A program made the translations under genes and the position numbers. Under the pieces are notes generated by a model, which was not told the origin of the DNA, ran no database searches, and saw only the letters and a list, made by a program, of their open reading frames with translations. Shown piece after piece: positions 1-7,780 of a stretch of 34,631 nt of DNA. The DNA is taken from assembly GCA_947570215.1 (NCBI GenBank), contig CANOTO010000001.1, positions 228,104 to 262,734 of the forward strand. The letters are read 5' to 3'. Numbering within the stretch: the first letter of the stretch is position 1; every line of letters begins with the position of its first letter. This DNA is from an uncultured Clostridia bacterium. Lineage in GTDB: Bacteria > Bacillota > Clostridia > Christensenellales > CAG-314.

Positions 1-47
1 CACGTTAGCATTGCCAACGCCAATATAAAAGATATGGTTCTCTTCAT
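1..47 (-). CDS. N-terminus of a secreted protein (partial, runs off left edge)
   Basis: Only the first 15 complete codons lie in the window. They read MKRTISFILALAMLT, a typical start of a signal peptide: two basic residues followed by a hydrophobic run. The ATG at 47 is preceded by GGAGG five bases upstream, and a good promoter lies just beyond it at 67-95. Together these make a real gene start very likely although the ORF is too short to be found by length. The mature protein lies outside the window, so no function can be given. The gene is divergent from the phospholipase gene at 212. Confidence 0.8.
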   Translation of the reverse strand, partial: MKRTISFILALAMLT

Positions 48-66
48 ACTGCCCTCCACCAAACTA

Positions 67-95
67 ATTGTAATACTATCGTAAAAAATAGTCAA
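67..95 (-). promoter_or_regulatory. Sigma-A promoter of the left-edge secreted protein
   Basis: On the minus strand TTGACT (-35, 90-95) is followed by a 17-base spacer and TACAAT (-10, 67-72). The predicted start near position 60 leaves a short leader containing the GGAGG site. Its -35 box lies 32 bp from the -35 box of the divergent phospholipase promoter. Confidence 0.75.
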
Positions 96-127
96 CGGCA
101 ATTTACTTTTTTGCCGCAGCAACCGTA

Positions 128-156
128 TTGATTTTTGCAAAACGATTTGATATAAT
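128..156 (+). promoter_or_regulatory. Sigma-A promoter of the PI-PLC-like gene
   Basis: TTGATT (128-133), a 17-base spacer and a perfect TATAAT (151-156). The predicted start near 163 gives a leader of about 49 bases containing AGGAG at 198-202, nine bases before the ATG at 212. Confidence 0.85.
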
Positions 157-211
157 TTACGCGAACACCGAACAGTTAAATTAAAACATCCGAATAAAGG
201 AGTTTGCACTT

Positions 212-1255
212 ATGACTAAGAAGAAAATTTTTATTTTGTCCGCAGTTGGCGCGTTCGCGCTGGCAATATTGCTTTCCGTAATTATTATCGCGGGCGTAGC
301 CAACAGTAAAAACGACAAGACAAAACCTGTTGAACAGCTGTCCTATTGGCAAAGTATGTTAAAGGACGACGTGCTGTTAAAGAAAACGGTTATCCCCGGA
401 GCGCACGACGCGGGAACAAAGAGACTGCCCTACTTTGCAGCGACGCAGGACAGGGATACCGCCGACCTGCTTGCCTGCGGCACAAGATATCTGGACCTGC
501 GCGTATCCCACGCAGACGGTAAGTATCTTATTTATCACGGACCGAGCAAGGGCGTAGCTCTCGACAGCGTATTGGACGCAGTTAAAACGTTTATTTGCGC
601 TAATCCGACGGAAACGGTAATATTAGACTTCCAGCATTTCGACGGCGAAGCCCAACAGGGTACGATAGCTACAGTAGAAGAAAAGTTAGACGGACTGCTG
701 CTCACAAACGACACGGACAAAACGGACGTTGAATTTATCGACGAATTGACGGTTGGTCAAGCGCGCGGGAAGTGCCTTATTGTGTGGGGACGCGAAACGG
801 AAGAAATACTTGCGAAGAAACACGTCTTCAAGCGCAATAACGACGACGGAACGCGAACGGACAGCGTGATACAATCCTACTACAAAACGTCGTATAACAC
901 AAAAAGTTCCAAACAATATATCAACACAGTATTGCCGCAGTATATAGAAAAATACAAGGAGATTGACAGCGGACTGTTCGTTCTGCAGGGACAATTGACG
1001 GACGGAATGTACGTACGCGGACCCAAGTTCCGCGAAGCGACGCATACGGACAATATGAACGAATACGTACGGCGTCTCAACGGCAGCGTAGATTTCGACA
1101 AGATAAATATTATTATGCGCGACTTCGTAACCCCGTACAAAAACTGCTGCGCTATCCAACTGAACTTTCCCAAAAGCAACGTCAAAACGGACAGTCATAA
1201 GGATTTTTTACAAATGCTTAAAGACGTTAATCCCGAATTGATACAATACGGTTGA
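212..1255 (+). CDS. Membrane-anchored PI-PLC X-domain phospholipase-like protein
   Basis: The 347-residue protein begins with a basic N-terminus and one hydrophobic segment (about residues 6-30). There is no lipobox cysteine, so it is probably an uncleaved anchor or a signal peptide with an extracellular enzyme domain. The X-domain of phosphatidylinositol-specific phospholipase C follows. IPGAHDAGT contains His65 and YLIYHGPS contains His109, at the places of the general base and acid in this family. YLDLRV (Arg97) and ILDFQHF (Asp139) are also in place. Bacterial members cleave phosphatidylinositol or GPI-type lipids without calcium, but the substrate here is unknown. The start is set by AGGAG nine bases upstream. 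The gene stands alone with its own promoter and a shared terminator at 1342-1374. Confidence 0.85.
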   Translation: MTKKKIFILSAVGAFALAILLSVIIIAGVANSKNDKTKPVEQLSYWQSMLKDDVLLKKTVIPGAHDAGTKRLPYFAATQDRDTADLLACGTRYLDLRVSHADGKYLIYHGPSKGVALDSVLDAVKTFICANPTETVILDFQHFDGEAQQGTIATVEEKLDGLLLTNDTDKTDVEFIDELTVGQARGKCLIVWGRETEEILAKKHVFKRNNDDGTRTDSVIQSYYKTSYNTKSSKQYINTVLPQYIEKYKEIDSGLFVLQGQLTDGMYVRGPKFREATHTDNMNEYVRRLNGSVDFDKINIIMRDFVTPYKNCCAIQLNFPKSNVKTDSHKDFLQMLKDVNPELIQYG

Positions 1256-1341
1256 ACATAAGATACTCCTATTAACAATATCACGCCGTATTGCCGTATT
1301 TACTTCTTGACACATTAACGCAAAACCCGACAATATTCATA

Positions 1342-1374
1342 AAAAAATACTTTCCTACGCGGAAAGTATTTTTT
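1342..1374. terminator. Bidirectional intrinsic terminator between the PI-PLC gene and trkH
   Basis: A perfect 14-bp stem (1342-1355 with 1361-1374) encloses the loop TACGC. The A-run on the left arm and T-run on the right arm give a U tract on either strand. It lies about 90 bp after the PI-PLC stop and about 125 bp after the trkH stop, so it can serve both convergent genes. The rest of 1256-1498 shows nothing else convincing. Confidence 0.85.
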
Positions 1375-1498
1375 GTATTTATTATTTTAGCAGAATAGCA
1401 ATCAACCGTTACAAATATCAATAGCCTATTATTTTGATTGACGATACCGAACCCGAAACAGCGCGAACCGTACCGTCCGTTATTTTGGTCGCTATCGA

Positions 1499-2971
1499 TT
1501 ATCTTTTTACCCAGGTTAACGGGAAAAAGGTTAACAGTAGCGGATAAATTTCCAAGCGGCCGAGCATCATTGCAAAAGTCATAACCAGCTTGGAAAACCA
1601 AGAATACATATAGTAGCCGCTTGCCGCAACGCCGTATGCGGGACCTATGTTGTTAACGCAGGATACCGCAGCGGTAACGTTCGATTCCACAGACAAGCCG
1701 TTTGCCGGGTCGAAGCACAGCAATACGAAGGTGACGGCGATAAGCAGCATATAAAGCCCGAAATACCCCGTTACGCCGTGCAGCGTTTCGTCGGATACCA
1801 CCTTGCCTTCAAACTTAACCGCATTTACGTTACGCGGATGCAATATGCGCCTAAGCTCCTTTTTTATAGCGCAGCACAACAACGCCACGCGCGAAACTTT
1901 AAGTCCGCCGCCCGTAGAGCCCGCGCACCCGCCGACGAACATAAGCATAAACAGAAATCCCTTGGATAACAGCGGCAACGCGTTGACTGACGACGAAGCA
2001 GGTATGGTAGTATATCCCGTTGTAGACAGGAAGGAAGCAACCTGAAACGCCGCGTGTCTGATTCCGTCGCCCGCAGTTTGAGTATAGGGCAGCTGCTTGG
2101 TTATATTTATTGCCACGGCGGTGACGGAAACGACTATTATTCCGCCGTAAATCCACAGCTCGCGCGACGAAAACGCCGAACGGAACTTGCGCATTATTAG
2201 CAGATAAAAAACGTTGAAATTAACGCCGAACAGTATCATAAATACCGTAATTATCCATTGACAAGCGGCGCTATACGAAGCAATGCTGTCCGCTTTTATT
2301 CCGAAGCCGCCCGTTCCCGCCGTTCCAAAGGCGTGCACCACGCTGTCGAATATGGGCATACCCGCAATAATCAAGGCGATAATTTCTATCAGCGTCATAC
2401 CCACGTAAATAAGGTACAATATTTTGGCTGTGCTCCTTGCGCGGGGGACAATTTTGTCTACGGTCGGTCCCGGCATTTCGGCGCGGAGTATATGCATACT
2501 TCTGTCCGTTGCGCCGGATACTATCGCCATTACGAACACAATAACGCCCATGCCGCCTATCCAGTGAGTAAAGCTACGCCAAAACAGCAAGCCCTTAGCC
2601 ATTGTTTCGATTTGCGGTCCCGTAAGTATTGTAGCGCCCGTAGTGGAAAACCCGCTTGTCGTTTCGAACAGCGCGTCGATATAGTTCGGAATAGCTCCGC
2701 TTATAACAAAGGGCAGCGCGCCTATCATAGAAACGTATATCCAAGCAAGAGATACGATAATAAGCCCTTCCTTAGAGAAGAAAACGTCCGTTTTGGGTTT
2801 TAGACACAATGCCAGTACCAAGCCGATTACAAGGCTTATACCTATTGTGATAGCAAACGCCCACCAGCAGGCTTCGGATAGGCACAGCGCCAAAACCATA
2901 GGTATTACAAGCAAAACGGCAAGTACTATCGCAACCTTGCCCGTCGTATGAAAAATCATCCGATAATTCAT
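1499..2971 (-). CDS. trkH: Potassium uptake membrane subunit TrkH
   Basis: A 490-residue, very hydrophobic protein of normal length for TrkH/TrkG. It should form the potassium-translocating channel-like subunit in the cytoplasmic membrane. The four P-loop signatures that build the selectivity filter are visible in order: GGMGVIVF, GTGGFGI, STTGYTT and NNIGPAYG. The C-terminus GRLEIYPLLL is characteristic of the family. The ATG overlaps the stop codon of trkA by four bases (ATGA), so translation is probably coupled and the two proteins made together. No separate promoter is needed. Confidence 0.95.
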   Translation of the reverse strand: MNYRMIFHTTGKVAIVLAVLLVIPMVLALCLSEACWWAFAITIGISLVIGLVLALCLKPKTDVFFSKEGLIIVSLAWIYVSMIGALPFVISGAIPNYIDALFETTSGFSTTGATILTGPQIETMAKGLLFWRSFTHWIGGMGVIVFVMAIVSGATDRSMHILRAEMPGPTVDKIVPRARSTAKILYLIYVGMTLIEIIALIIAGMPIFDSVVHAFGTAGTGGFGIKADSIASYSAACQWIITVFMILFGVNFNVFYLLIMRKFRSAFSSRELWIYGGIIVVSVTAVAINITKQLPYTQTAGDGIRHAAFQVASFLSTTGYTTIPASSSVNALPLLSKGFLFMLMFVGGCAGSTGGGLKVSRVALLCCAIKKELRRILHPRNVNAVKFEGKVVSDETLHGVTGYFGLYMLLIAVTFVLLCFDPANGLSVESNVTAAVSCVNNIGPAYGVAASGYYMYSWFSKLVMTFAMMLGRLEIYPLLLTFFPLTWVKR

Positions 2972-4329
2972 CTTACAATCTCCGATAAATCACGCAGACG
3001 CGCGTCGGTAGCCACAACTATAACCCTGTCGCCCGCCGTTATGCAATCGTTGCCGGACGGTATTATCGTTTCTTTTCCTCGAATGATGCCCGCTATAATA
3101 TAGTTGGGTTTGAGATTTAACGATTTTAACGGAATATTGTTGATACTGCAATCGTTAAGCACGGCAAATTCCAAAGCTTCCGCTTTGCCGTCCATAAGGC
3201 TGTACATCGTCTCAACCTTACTTTCGAGCGAATCGGATAATGCTCTTGCGTAACGCGTCAATACGTCCGCAACTATTTTACGCGGTGAAACAACGCAGTC
3301 CAAGCCTAACTTTTCCGCCAAAGCGCCCGTTTCGGTGTGACTGACCTTGGTAATAACCTTTGGCACGCGCTCGCTCATAGCGTAGAAAGATATAAGAATA
3401 TTTTCTTCGTCCTTACCCGTTAAGGCTACGAATGCGTCCGTAGCGGTTATACCTTCTTCCAACAATAAGTCCTGACTCATTCCGTCGCCGTGAATAACCG
3501 TGGCGTTAGAAGACAGCTTTTCCGCTATTTTTACGCAGGAGTCTTGGTCCTTTTCTATAATCTTGGCGTAAAAACCGTTGGAAGCAAGCATCTTGGCGAG
3601 ATAATACGCCACAACGCTGCCGCCCATAATTATTACGTCGCGCCCTTGCTTTTGCCCCAAACCTACCGATTTCAGAAACTTGTGCATATCAGTGCGCTTG
3701 ACCATAAACGCAACCTTGTCGTCTTGGCAAAGCTCGAATGCGCCCATAGGAATATATACTTCGCTGCCGCGCTGAACGGCGCACGCAACAAATTGTACGG
3801 GACATTTTTTACGTAAATCTTGCAAAGTCACGCCGATTACGGGGGACTTCTCCTTTATTGCCAGCTCTAACATTTGAATTTTTTTGCCGGCAAAGCTGTC
3901 GACGTTTACGGCGGAAGGTAATTTGAGAATATCAAAAAGCGCCTCCGCAGTAAGCTGCTCGGGATTCAATGCCATGGACAGCTGTAATTCTTTGGTTAAA
4001 AACTGCAAACCGTCTTCGTTGTAGCCCGATTCTCTTATACGCGCAACCGTATACTTTGCGCCCATACGCTTTGCCAAGAAGCAGGAAAGCATATTTACTT
4101 CGTCCGATTCGGTTACAGCAATGTACAGGTCCGTCTTGGACACTTCCGCCTGTTGCAGCATTTCACGCGATGTGGCGTTGCCGCAAACCGCCATTACATC
4201 GTAGGTATTTGTTATCGATTGAATAACCTGCGGGTCATTATCGATTGCTACCACGTCGTGCCTTTCGTCCGCCATACTTTCGACGATTGTCCTGCCGATT
4301 TTTCCGCAACCGACCACTATAACTTTCAT
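2968..4329 (-). CDS. trkA: Trk potassium uptake regulatory subunit TrkA (two RCK domains)
   Basis: The chosen start is the ATG at 4329, giving 453 residues, the usual TrkA length. It has GGAG eight bases upstream and begins directly with the Rossmann motif MKVIVVGCGKIG. A longer open frame reaches 4416 but would start upstream of the predicted transcript start. The protein has two tandem RCK_N/RCK_C halves. The first Rossmann fold is at the N-terminus with AIDNDP as the ribose-binding acidic strand. The second starts at RDVIIMGGSVVAYYLAKML. TrkA is the cytoplasmic nucleotide-binding ring that gates TrkH, the next gene in the operon. Confidence 0.95.
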   Translation of the reverse strand: MKVIVVGCGKIGRTIVESMADERHDVVAIDNDPQVIQSITNTYDVMAVCGNATSREMLQQAEVSKTDLYIAVTESDEVNMLSCFLAKRMGAKYTVARIRESGYNEDGLQFLTKELQLSMALNPEQLTAEALFDILKLPSAVNVDSFAGKKIQMLELAIKEKSPVIGVTLQDLRKKCPVQFVACAVQRGSEVYIPMGAFELCQDDKVAFMVKRTDMHKFLKSVGLGQKQGRDVIIMGGSVVAYYLAKMLASNGFYAKIIEKDQDSCVKIAEKLSSNATVIHGDGMSQDLLLEEGITATDAFVALTGKDEENILISFYAMSERVPKVITKVSHTETGALAEKLGLDCVVSPRKIVADVLTRYARALSDSLESKVETMYSLMDGKAEALEFAVLNDCSINNIPLKSLNLKPNYIIAGIIRGKETIIPSGNDCITAGDRVIVVATDARLRDLSEIVR

Positions 4330-4387
4330 ATTACCGACTCCATTGTCCGATAGTTTGCGCGATTCCAAGCGATACCGCGTATTGTAT

Positions 4388-4416
4388 ATTGTATCACAAA
4401 CATAATACCTTTGCAA
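4388..4416 (-). promoter_or_regulatory. Sigma-A promoter of trkA-trkH
   Basis: TTGCAA (4411-4416), a 17-base spacer and TACAAT (4388-4393) on the minus strand. The start falls near 4381, about 50 bases before the trkA ATG at 4329, which supports that start codon. I see no terminator between the upstream acyl-CoA synthetase-like gene (stop at 4456) and this promoter, so read-through into trkA is also possible. Confidence 0.75.
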
Positions 4417-4455
4417 CGATAATTTTAACGGCTCGTTCTAACGCGCGCACAGATT

Positions 4456-6012
4456 TTATCGGTTTTCCAGTTCTTTATAATCTATTTTAGCAAGTTTGGT
4501 TCGGGGCATTGCTTCTAATACTTCTACAAAAGCAGGGACGGAATAACGTATAAGATTGTCGCCGCACCACTTTATAATCCTGTCGGCAGCGGCCCGCTCA
4601 TCCATCGGCTCGCGCAAGGTGACGTACGCTTTGAGATACTGTTTGCCGCCGACTACCTTGCCGACGACGCACGATTCCGACACGAAGGAAAGTCTGCATA
4701 TGCACTCCTCCACTTCGGCGGGAAAAACGTTTACCGCGGCGATTTTTACCATACGCTTTTTGCGGTCGACAACGTACAAAAAACCGTTTTCGTCCAAGTA
4801 GCCCATGTCGCCTGTTTTGAGATATCCGTCGTCCGTCCACTCTTCGCCGCCGCCGAGATACCCGCTCATAACGCCGCTTGCGGTAAGAGCAATCTCTCCC
4901 ACGGCGTTAGGCGGCAAAACGCTGCCGTCGTCGCCTAAGATTCGTATCTTACACCCGTCGATAGGCTTTCCGCAACTGTTGGGCGCGTAGTAATCGTAGT
5001 TGTTTACCGCACATACTCCGCACGTTTCGGTAAGTCCGTAACCGCGCATAATCCGCGCGGGACGTTTGCTGTACTTTGCCAAAATACCGTCTACATGCTC
5101 AACCATACTTTCGGTAAGAACGTCGCCGCCGCACCAAATAACGTCCAATTTGCCGAAACGCTTATGGTCCAACGCGTTTGCGCGCAATAATTTGGTTATC
5201 ATAGCGGGAACGACCGCCCACGCCGTTACGTTGTACCTGTCGAAATAACGCTTGACAACCTTGACGTCGTATTGCGGAATAAGCGCGAGATTAAAGCCCG
5301 CAACAAAACCCGTATGCACCGAATTACACAGTCCGTACGCGTGAAAAACGGGCAAGGTTGTAAGATAAAAGTTATCTTGGTCGTTAGACGGATTGTACAT
5401 TTTGACGATAGTAGCCGCCGTTTCGTTAAAAGCTCGGTTGGATATCTTGACAATTTTGGGACTTCCGCTTGTTCCGCCGCTGTGCATATAGCACACCACG
5501 TCGTGTTCGTCTCCGGCAACAGTGGTTTCGGCGGAATCTTTAATCAATTGCATATAGGTATAAACGCCCTTGACGCGCTTGCCGACGGCTTTGGAGTACA
5601 AAGCGTATACAGGTTTGCGGAACGTAACGTAATCGGATATGCCGCAACGCACAAGCGTCACGTCAAACTTTGCAAGCGGACGCTCGTCCTTGACCAACGC
5701 GTCATAGAACAAAACAGCTTTCGACTGCGTTTGCGCGACGTATTTTTCCAATTCGTCAACCGGCGTCAACGGATGAACGAAGCTGGCGATAACGCCCAGC
5801 TTCGAGCATGCGTAAAACGCCGCCACGCTTTGCGGACAGGTGGGCAGGTACACCGTTATTACGTCGCCCTTAGTCAACCCCAAATTGACCAAGCCGCGGG
5901 CAAAGGCGTCCACATCGCGGATAAAACGCGGCATAGGGATAGCGTGGTCGTAATATACGATTCTGCCGTCCTTTCTGCAACGGTCAAGCATAACTTCGTA
6001 ACAAGTATTCAA
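4456..6012 (-). CDS. AMP-binding acyl-CoA synthetase-like enzyme
   Basis: A 518-residue member of the ANL superfamily, which activates a carboxylic acid with ATP and usually transfers it to CoA. Core motifs are present: the phosphate-binding loop HSGGTSGSPK (about residue 177), YGLTETCG (about 324), TGDMGYLDENGFLYVVDRKK (about 398) and a C-terminal PRTKLAKIDY carrying the expected catalytic lysine. The start is read as TTG at 6012 because a G-rich Shine-Dalgarno (G8, 6021-6028) sits eight bases upstream and a promoter precedes it. An ATG at 5991 is the alternative. The overall pattern is closest to fatty-acid or aryl-CoA ligases, but the substrate cannot be told. No pathway partners are adjacent. 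Confidence 0.85.
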   Translation of the reverse strand: MNTCYEVMLDRCRKDGRIVYYDHAIPMPRFIRDVDAFARGLVNLGLTKGDVITVYLPTCPQSVAAFYACSKLGVIASFVHPLTPVDELEKYVAQTQSKAVLFYDALVKDERPLAKFDVTLVRCGISDYVTFRKPVYALYSKAVGKRVKGVYTYMQLIKDSAETTVAGDEHDVVCYMHSGGTSGSPKIVKISNRAFNETAATIVKMYNPSNDQDNFYLTTLPVFHAYGLCNSVHTGFVAGFNLALIPQYDVKVVKRYFDRYNVTAWAVVPAMITKLLRANALDHKRFGKLDVIWCGGDVLTESMVEHVDGILAKYSKRPARIMRGYGLTETCGVCAVNNYDYYAPNSCGKPIDGCKIRILGDDGSVLPPNAVGEIALTASGVMSGYLGGGEEWTDDGYLKTGDMGYLDENGFLYVVDRKKRMVKIAAVNVFPAEVEECICRLSFVSESCVVGKVVGGKQYLKAYVTLREPMDERAAADRIIKWCGDNLIRYSVPAFVEVLEAMPRTKLAKIDYKELENR

Positions 6013-6020
6013 GACGCACG

Positions 6021-6028
6021 CCCCCCCC
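6021..6028 (-). promoter_or_regulatory. G8 homopolymer acting as Shine-Dalgarno
   Basis: On the minus strand eight consecutive Gs end eight bases before the TTG start of the acyl-CoA synthetase-like gene. No other ribosome binding site is present. Such a tract can change length by slippage, which would alter the strength or spacing of the site. Confidence 0.55.
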
Positions 6029-6046
6029 TTTACAATTATCTGTTTT

Positions 6047-6075
6047 AGTATAACAAATTAGACGGAAAAAATCAA
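6047..6075 (-). promoter_or_regulatory. Sigma-A promoter of the acyl-CoA synthetase-like gene
   Basis: TTGATT (6070-6075), a 17-base spacer and TATACT (6047-6052) on the minus strand. The start near 6040 leaves a leader of about 28 bases that holds the G8 tract. Confidence 0.75.
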
Positions 6076-6135
6076 ATAATTTATCGAAACGACCGTTTAG
6101 ACGGCGAAAGACCGCATTTTCGCCCGTCGACAGCA

Positions 6136-6162
6136 AAGCCGCCCCTTAACTTGGGGCGGCTT
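6136..6162 (-). terminator. GC-rich hairpin, possible terminator of the phosphoribosyltransferase gene
   Basis: A perfect 10-bp stem (6136-6145 with 6153-6162) closes a 7-base loop. The stem is very stable, but on the minus strand only three Ts follow before GCTG, so the U tract is poor. It lies about 110 bp after the phosphoribosyltransferase stop and upstream of the next promoter, so termination is the simplest role. Confidence 0.5.
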
Positions 6163-6269
6163 GTTAATAAAACCGAATTCTACTGTTTACTAAAAAAGAT
6201 TATACCTATTCGACGATACGCCGAAACAGCGCAACGCCTGTACAAAACGGATAAAATAGCTCGACAGTC

Positions 6270-6806
6270 TTACAGCAGCGGAATTACGCCGAGATAACAA
6301 ATATCTTCGCGTTTTGCGGCTTCGCCTTCCGCAAGCACGAAAGCTTTTTTACATATAGTTCCGTCGGACATTTCAACAAGTTTTTCCAATCCCACAAGGC
6401 TGTTGCCCGTAGACACCACGTCGTCGATAATACCCACCTTTTTACCTTTCATAAGTTCCGCATCGTGACGTGACAGGTACAGCTTCTGCTCAGCGCCGGT
6501 AGTTATACTGGACTTGATGACAACTTCCAAACCGTCCTGCATATACAGCTTCTTGGACTTGCGCGCCACGGCGTAGTACTCGTGTCCCAATTCTCTTGCG
6601 ATTACGTGGGTAAGCTGCAAGCCCTTGCTTTCCGCCGTAAGCAGCACGTCGCAATCGGCAACCAGCTTCGCCAATTGTTTGCCGCAATGCTCCGTCAAAC
6701 GCACGTTGCCGTGAAGATTGAAAAATGCGATATTGACTCCGCTTGGCAAAGGAAGCACGGGAAGATTCGCTTCGAAGCCGTTTAGATCTACCGTAAAAAA
6801 TTTCAT
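6270..6806 (-). CDS. Adenine-phosphoribosyltransferase-like protein
   Basis: The start is the ATG at 6806 with GGAG seven bases upstream, giving 178 residues; a longer frame to 6854 lacks such a site. The type I phosphoribosyltransferase PRPP loop is clear as VGIIDDVVSTGNS (about residues 122-134). Upstream, LLTAESKGLQLTHVIAREL and YAVARKSKKLY match the adenine/xanthine branch. The enzyme would make a nucleotide from PRPP and a base. Purine salvage is likely, but the fold is shared with regulators and other transferases, so the substrate is not proven. It is transcribed divergently from the pseudouridine synthase gene. Confidence 0.8.
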   Translation of the reverse strand: MKFFTVDLNGFEANLPVLPLPSGVNIAFFNLHGNVRLTEHCGKQLAKLVADCDVLLTAESKGLQLTHVIARELGHEYYAVARKSKKLYMQDGLEVVIKSSITTGAEQKLYLSRHDAELMKGKKVGIIDDVVSTGNSLVGLEKLVEMSDGTICKKAFVLAEGEAAKREDICYLGVIPLL

Positions 6807-6867
6807 AATCCGCTCCACAAAAAAATACTTTGCGCGAGCGCATACGCGCCACACGCATTACGCAATC

Positions 6868-6896
6868 AGTATACAGTATTATACGTCCGGTGTCAA
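6868..6896 (-). promoter_or_regulatory. Sigma-A promoter of the phosphoribosyltransferase gene
   Basis: A perfect TTGACA (6891-6896), a 17-base spacer and TATACT (6868-6873) on the minus strand. Its -35 is only 10 bp from the -35 of the divergent promoter at 6907-6935, so the two polymerases bind back to back and may compete or share a regulator. Confidence 0.85.
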
Positions 6897-6906
6897 CGAA
6901 ATTGTC

Positions 6907-6935
6907 TTGTCAACAGCGCGGCAATCGGGTATAAT
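6907..6935 (+). promoter_or_regulatory. Sigma-A promoter predicting a leaderless mRNA for the pseudouridine synthase
   Basis: TTGTCA (6907-6912), a 17-base spacer and a perfect TATAAT (6930-6935). The ATG of the next gene begins exactly seven bases after the -10 box, where transcription normally starts. The mRNA is therefore predicted to begin at or within a base of the start codon. Confidence 0.8.
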
Positions 6936-6941
6936 TGGCGT

Positions 6942-7769
6942 ATGATAAAATTTACTGTAAACAGCGAATTCGACGGAAAAACAATCAAAGAATACTTTCA
7001 AAAGCAGGAGTACTCTACTTCGCAAATCAAGCGGTTCAAATACGACGGACAGATACTGGTAAACGGACAAGCCGTAACCGTAAGACACCATTTGACTGCG
7101 GGCGACACGTTAGAGCTTACCGCCAACCAACGCTTACATTCGCTCCAACCGTCAAGCGAAGCGGCTACGCTGTTGTATTGCGACAAGTATTTGTACGTAG
7201 CGGCAAAGCCCTGCAACGTTACCACGCACCCCGACAGAACGCACCGCGCAAACACGCTTGGCAATATGCTTGCAAGCGCGTTCGGCAAAGATTTCCGCCT
7301 GCGTATTATCACTCGGTTAGACAAGGTTACAAGCGGACTTGTTTTGGGAGCGTTGGACGAAATTACGGCGGAAAAGCTAAACGCCCTGCAGCTTCGCCGC
7401 GAAATATCCAAAACGTACGTTGCGGAAACAGAAGGAATTGTGCCGCTCGATTGCGGAGAAATAAACCTGCCGCTGCTTAGACAAGACGACAAAAGCCTGA
7501 CGGTAGTCAACGCCGACGGCAAAGCCGCAAAAACGAAATATGAAGTTATAGAACGACGTTTATCGTCCACAATAGTACGCTTGTATCCGTTTACGGGACG
7601 AACTCATCAGCTGCGCGCGCATATGGCGGCAATAGGATACCCGATAATCGGCGACGAAACGTACGGCGCAAAATCTGCGGAGCGCGTCAAACTGCACTGC
7701 GAACGGTTGGCTTTTAAGCACCCGTACGAACAAAAAACGGTAGACGTTTGTCTACCGTGCGAGTTTTAA
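6942..7769 (+). CDS. RluA-family pseudouridine synthase
   Basis: A 275-residue protein with an N-terminal S4 RNA-binding domain (about residues 1-60) and an RluA catalytic domain. The active-site motif reads RLDKVTSGLVL with the nucleophilic aspartate at residue 127. The C-terminal signature GRTHQLRAHMAAIGYPIIGD is intact. It should isomerise uridine to pseudouridine in rRNA or tRNA; the target site cannot be told from sequence. The ATG at 6942 begins exactly where the S4 domain begins. It has no Shine-Dalgarno sequence and seems to be leaderless. The last codons contain the terminator of the convergent HAD gene. Confidence 0.93.
   Translation: MIKFTVNSEFDGKTIKEYFQKQEYSTSQIKRFKYDGQILVNGQAVTVRHHLTAGDTLELTANQRLHSLQPSSEAATLLYCDKYLYVAAKPCNVTTHPDRTHRANTLGNMLASAFGKDFRLRIITRLDKVTSGLVLGALDEITAEKLNALQLRREISKTYVAETEGIVPLDCGEINLPLLRQDDKSLTVVNADGKAAKTKYEVIERRLSSTIVRLYPFTGRTHQLRAHMAAIGYPIIGDETYGAKSAERVKLHCERLAFKHPYEQKTVDVCLPCEF
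7732..7757 (-). terminator. Intrinsic terminator of the HAD gene, inside the pseudouridine synthase CDS
   Basis: A perfect 8-bp stem (7738-7745 with 7750-7757) with a 4-base loop is followed on the minus strand by six Ts (7732-7737). It lies within the last codons of the convergent gene, whose stop is at 7769. On the plus strand the hairpin is followed by a looser T-rich stretch (7763-7775), so it may work weakly in that direction too. Confidence 0.8.
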
Positions 7770-7780
7770 TTTTTCGTAAT

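Noticed and set aside
4330..4416. Longer N-terminus for TrkA
   Set aside because: The extra codons lie over the promoter, have no ribosome site and precede the Rossmann motif that normally starts the protein.
6807..6854. Longer N-terminus for the phosphoribosyltransferase
   Set aside because: The ATG at 6806 has GGAG at the right distance; the upstream one does not.
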